Positions 4,853-5,375 of a stretch of 5,375 nucleotides of DNA are shown here, piece after piece. Every line of letters begins with the position of its first letter. Positions within the stretch are counted from its first letter, which is position 1. The stretch is from contig USPB01000137.1 in NCBI GenBank assembly GCA_900556405.1, positions 1-5,375 on the forward strand, given 5' to 3'. The position numbers and the translations under genes were made by a program. A model generated the notes under the pieces. That model was not told the origin of the DNA and searched no databases. It saw only the letters and a program-made list of their open reading frames with translations. The DNA is from an uncultured Actinomyces sp. Its GTDB lineage: Bacteria > Actinomycetota > Actinomycetes > Actinomycetales > Actinomycetaceae.

Positions 4853-4872
4853 GTGGCGTGCACACACGCCAC
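4853..4872 (+). repeat. 8-bp hairpin upstream of the oxidoreductase start
   Basis: GTGGCGTG (4853-4860) and CACGCCAC (4865-4872) pair perfectly around a CACA loop. A second, shorter stem GTGGC/GCCAC (4880-4884 / 4891-4895) abuts the ATG at 4896. Together they could form a structured leader or an operator. No good Shine-Dalgarno site lies between them and the start codon. Confidence 0.4.
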
Positions 4873-4895
4873 AACGCCGGTGGCACACTGGCCAC

Positions 4896-5375
4896 ATGAC
4901 TGATGCCCCCACTCCCGAAGCCCGCGCGAACGAGCCGGCCCAGGCCTCGTCCCTCCCGTCCCTCGCGATCACCGGCGCATCCGGGAACGTCGGAGGCACC
5001 ACCGCCCGACTCCTGTCCGAGCGCGGCCTGCCCCTGCGCCTGCTCGCGAACACGCCGTCGCGCGCGCCCGAGCTGCCGGGTGCCGTCGCGGTGAAGTGCT
5101 CGTACGAGGACACACTCACGACACGCGGCGCGCTGGAGGGCGTTGACATCCTCTTCATGGTGTCCGCGCCCGAGAGCGAGGACCGCCTGTCCAAGCACCT
5201 CGCCTTCGTCGACGCGGCGGCCGCCTCCGGGGTGCGCCACATCGTGTACTTGTCGTTCATGAACGCGGCGCCCAACGCGACGTTTACGCTGGCGCGCACG
5301 CACTTCCACACGGAGGAGCGCATCAAGGCGTCGGGCATGACGTACACGTTCTTGCGCGATAACTTCTACGCGGAC
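4896..5375 (+). CDS. NmrA-like NAD(P)-binding oxidoreductase (partial, 3' end missing)
   Basis: The frame is open from ATG 4896 to the last base, giving the first 160 residues; no stop is reached, so the C-terminus lies outside the window. After about 20 low-complexity residues, LAITGASGNVGG (23-34) is the first strand and the GxxGxxG dinucleotide-binding loop (G27, G30, G33) of an atypical short-chain dehydrogenase. The rest follows the NmrA/QOR2-type pattern: a strand at GVDILFMVSAP, then VRHIVYLSF, then HFHTEERIKASGMTYTFLRDNFYAD at the window edge, the usual substrate-side segment. Relatives are NAD(P)H:quinone reductases or redox-sensing NmrA proteins. The second-strand end reads LRLLANTPSR, where many relatives have VRALVR, so cofactor preference is uncertain. 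No clear Shine-Dalgarno site is present, so a nearby alternative start is possible. It diverges from the polyphosphate module and has no evident functional link to it. Confidence 0.87.
   Translation, partial: MTDAPTPEARANEPAQASSLPSLAITGASGNVGGTTARLLSERGLPLRLLANTPSRAPELPGAVAVKCSYEDTLTTRGALEGVDILFMVSAPESEDRLSKHLAFVDAAAASGVRHIVYLSFMNAAPNATFTLARTHFHTEERIKASGMTYTFLRDNFYAD

Larger units (their letters stand above)
4289..4895. other. Repeat-rich divergent intergenic region
   Basis: 607 bases separate the divergently transcribed DUF4956 and oxidoreductase genes. I see no convincing protein gene: the open frames here lack family motifs, positioned ribosome binding sites and actinobacterial codon bias. 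The region holds promoter-side direct repeats (4330-4367), a GC hairpin (4447-4475), three copies of a GC-rich motif (4428-4451, 4470-4505, 4666-4697), an AT-rich islet bounded by a 13-bp inverted repeat (4536-4640), a hairpin followed by TTTT (4772-4792) and hairpins just before the oxidoreductase start. AT-rich stretches at 4345-4410, 4551-4635 and 4730-4795 contrast with the rest of the window. Confidence 0.6.

Noticed and set aside
4409..4903. Pro/Arg-rich plus-strand frame in the intergenic region
   Set aside because: No ribosome binding site, no domain, crosses AT-rich and repeat sequence and overlaps the oxidoreductase start.
4806..5347. Two minus-strand frames of about 170 codons opposite the oxidoreductase
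   Set aside because: Both are antisense to the NmrA-like gene, which has the clear GxxGxxG and C-terminal family motifs.
1..5375. CRISPR array, tRNA, rRNA or transposase gene
   Set aside because: No regularly spaced long repeats, no cloverleaf or rRNA-like sequence and no transposase motif were found.

Overview
The window looks like chromosomal DNA from a GC-rich (about two-thirds G+C by eye) Gram-positive actinobacterium. Strong third-position GC bias, long meaningless antisense open frames and a type II lipoprotein signal all fit this. The gene set would suit Actinomycetaceae (Actinomyces/Schaalia-like), but that placement is inference; no rRNA or other marker gene is present.

Layout, left to right. 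(1) 79-534, minus: a RidA-family protein. (2) 683-718: a strong hairpin just past the end of the next gene. (3) 732-4288, minus: three genes in a row, transcribed right to left. They are a DUF4956 membrane protein, a VTC-type polyphosphate polymerase domain protein of the triphosphate tunnel metalloenzyme fold, and a large calcium-type beta-helix lipoprotein of the Cthe_2159 carbohydrate-binding family. (4) 4289-4895: a 607-base divergent intergenic region, unusually rich in repeats and AT-rich patches. (5) 4896 to the window edge, plus: the N-terminal 160 codons of an NmrA-like NAD(P)-binding oxidoreductase, cut by the window end.

The centre of interest is the three-gene module. The VTC-like enzyme keeps the basic and acidic tunnel residues expected for making polyphosphate from nucleoside triphosphate. 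The DUF4956 protein provides membrane helices with a conserved basic SIIRLRS segment. The lipoprotein would display Asp-rich beta-helical coils outside the cell. A plausible but unproven reading is a system that makes a phosphate polyanion at the membrane, moves it, and displays or binds a polymer at the surface. This parallels fungal VTC complexes, where the polymerase domain is coupled to a small membrane domain. A CotH-type kinase, often found with these families, is not inside the window.

The region upstream of the module carries a 9-base direct repeat at 11-base spacing (4330-4349), a geometry typical of OmpR/PhoP-family response regulators. It also carries a 7-bp hairpin that places the DUF4956 ribosome binding site in a loop. 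Further right, an AT-rich islet is bounded by a perfect 13-bp inverted repeat (4536-4640) and is itself enclosed by copies of a GC-rich ~30-base motif. This has the look of a small mobile or structured-RNA element and is not explained by the genes.
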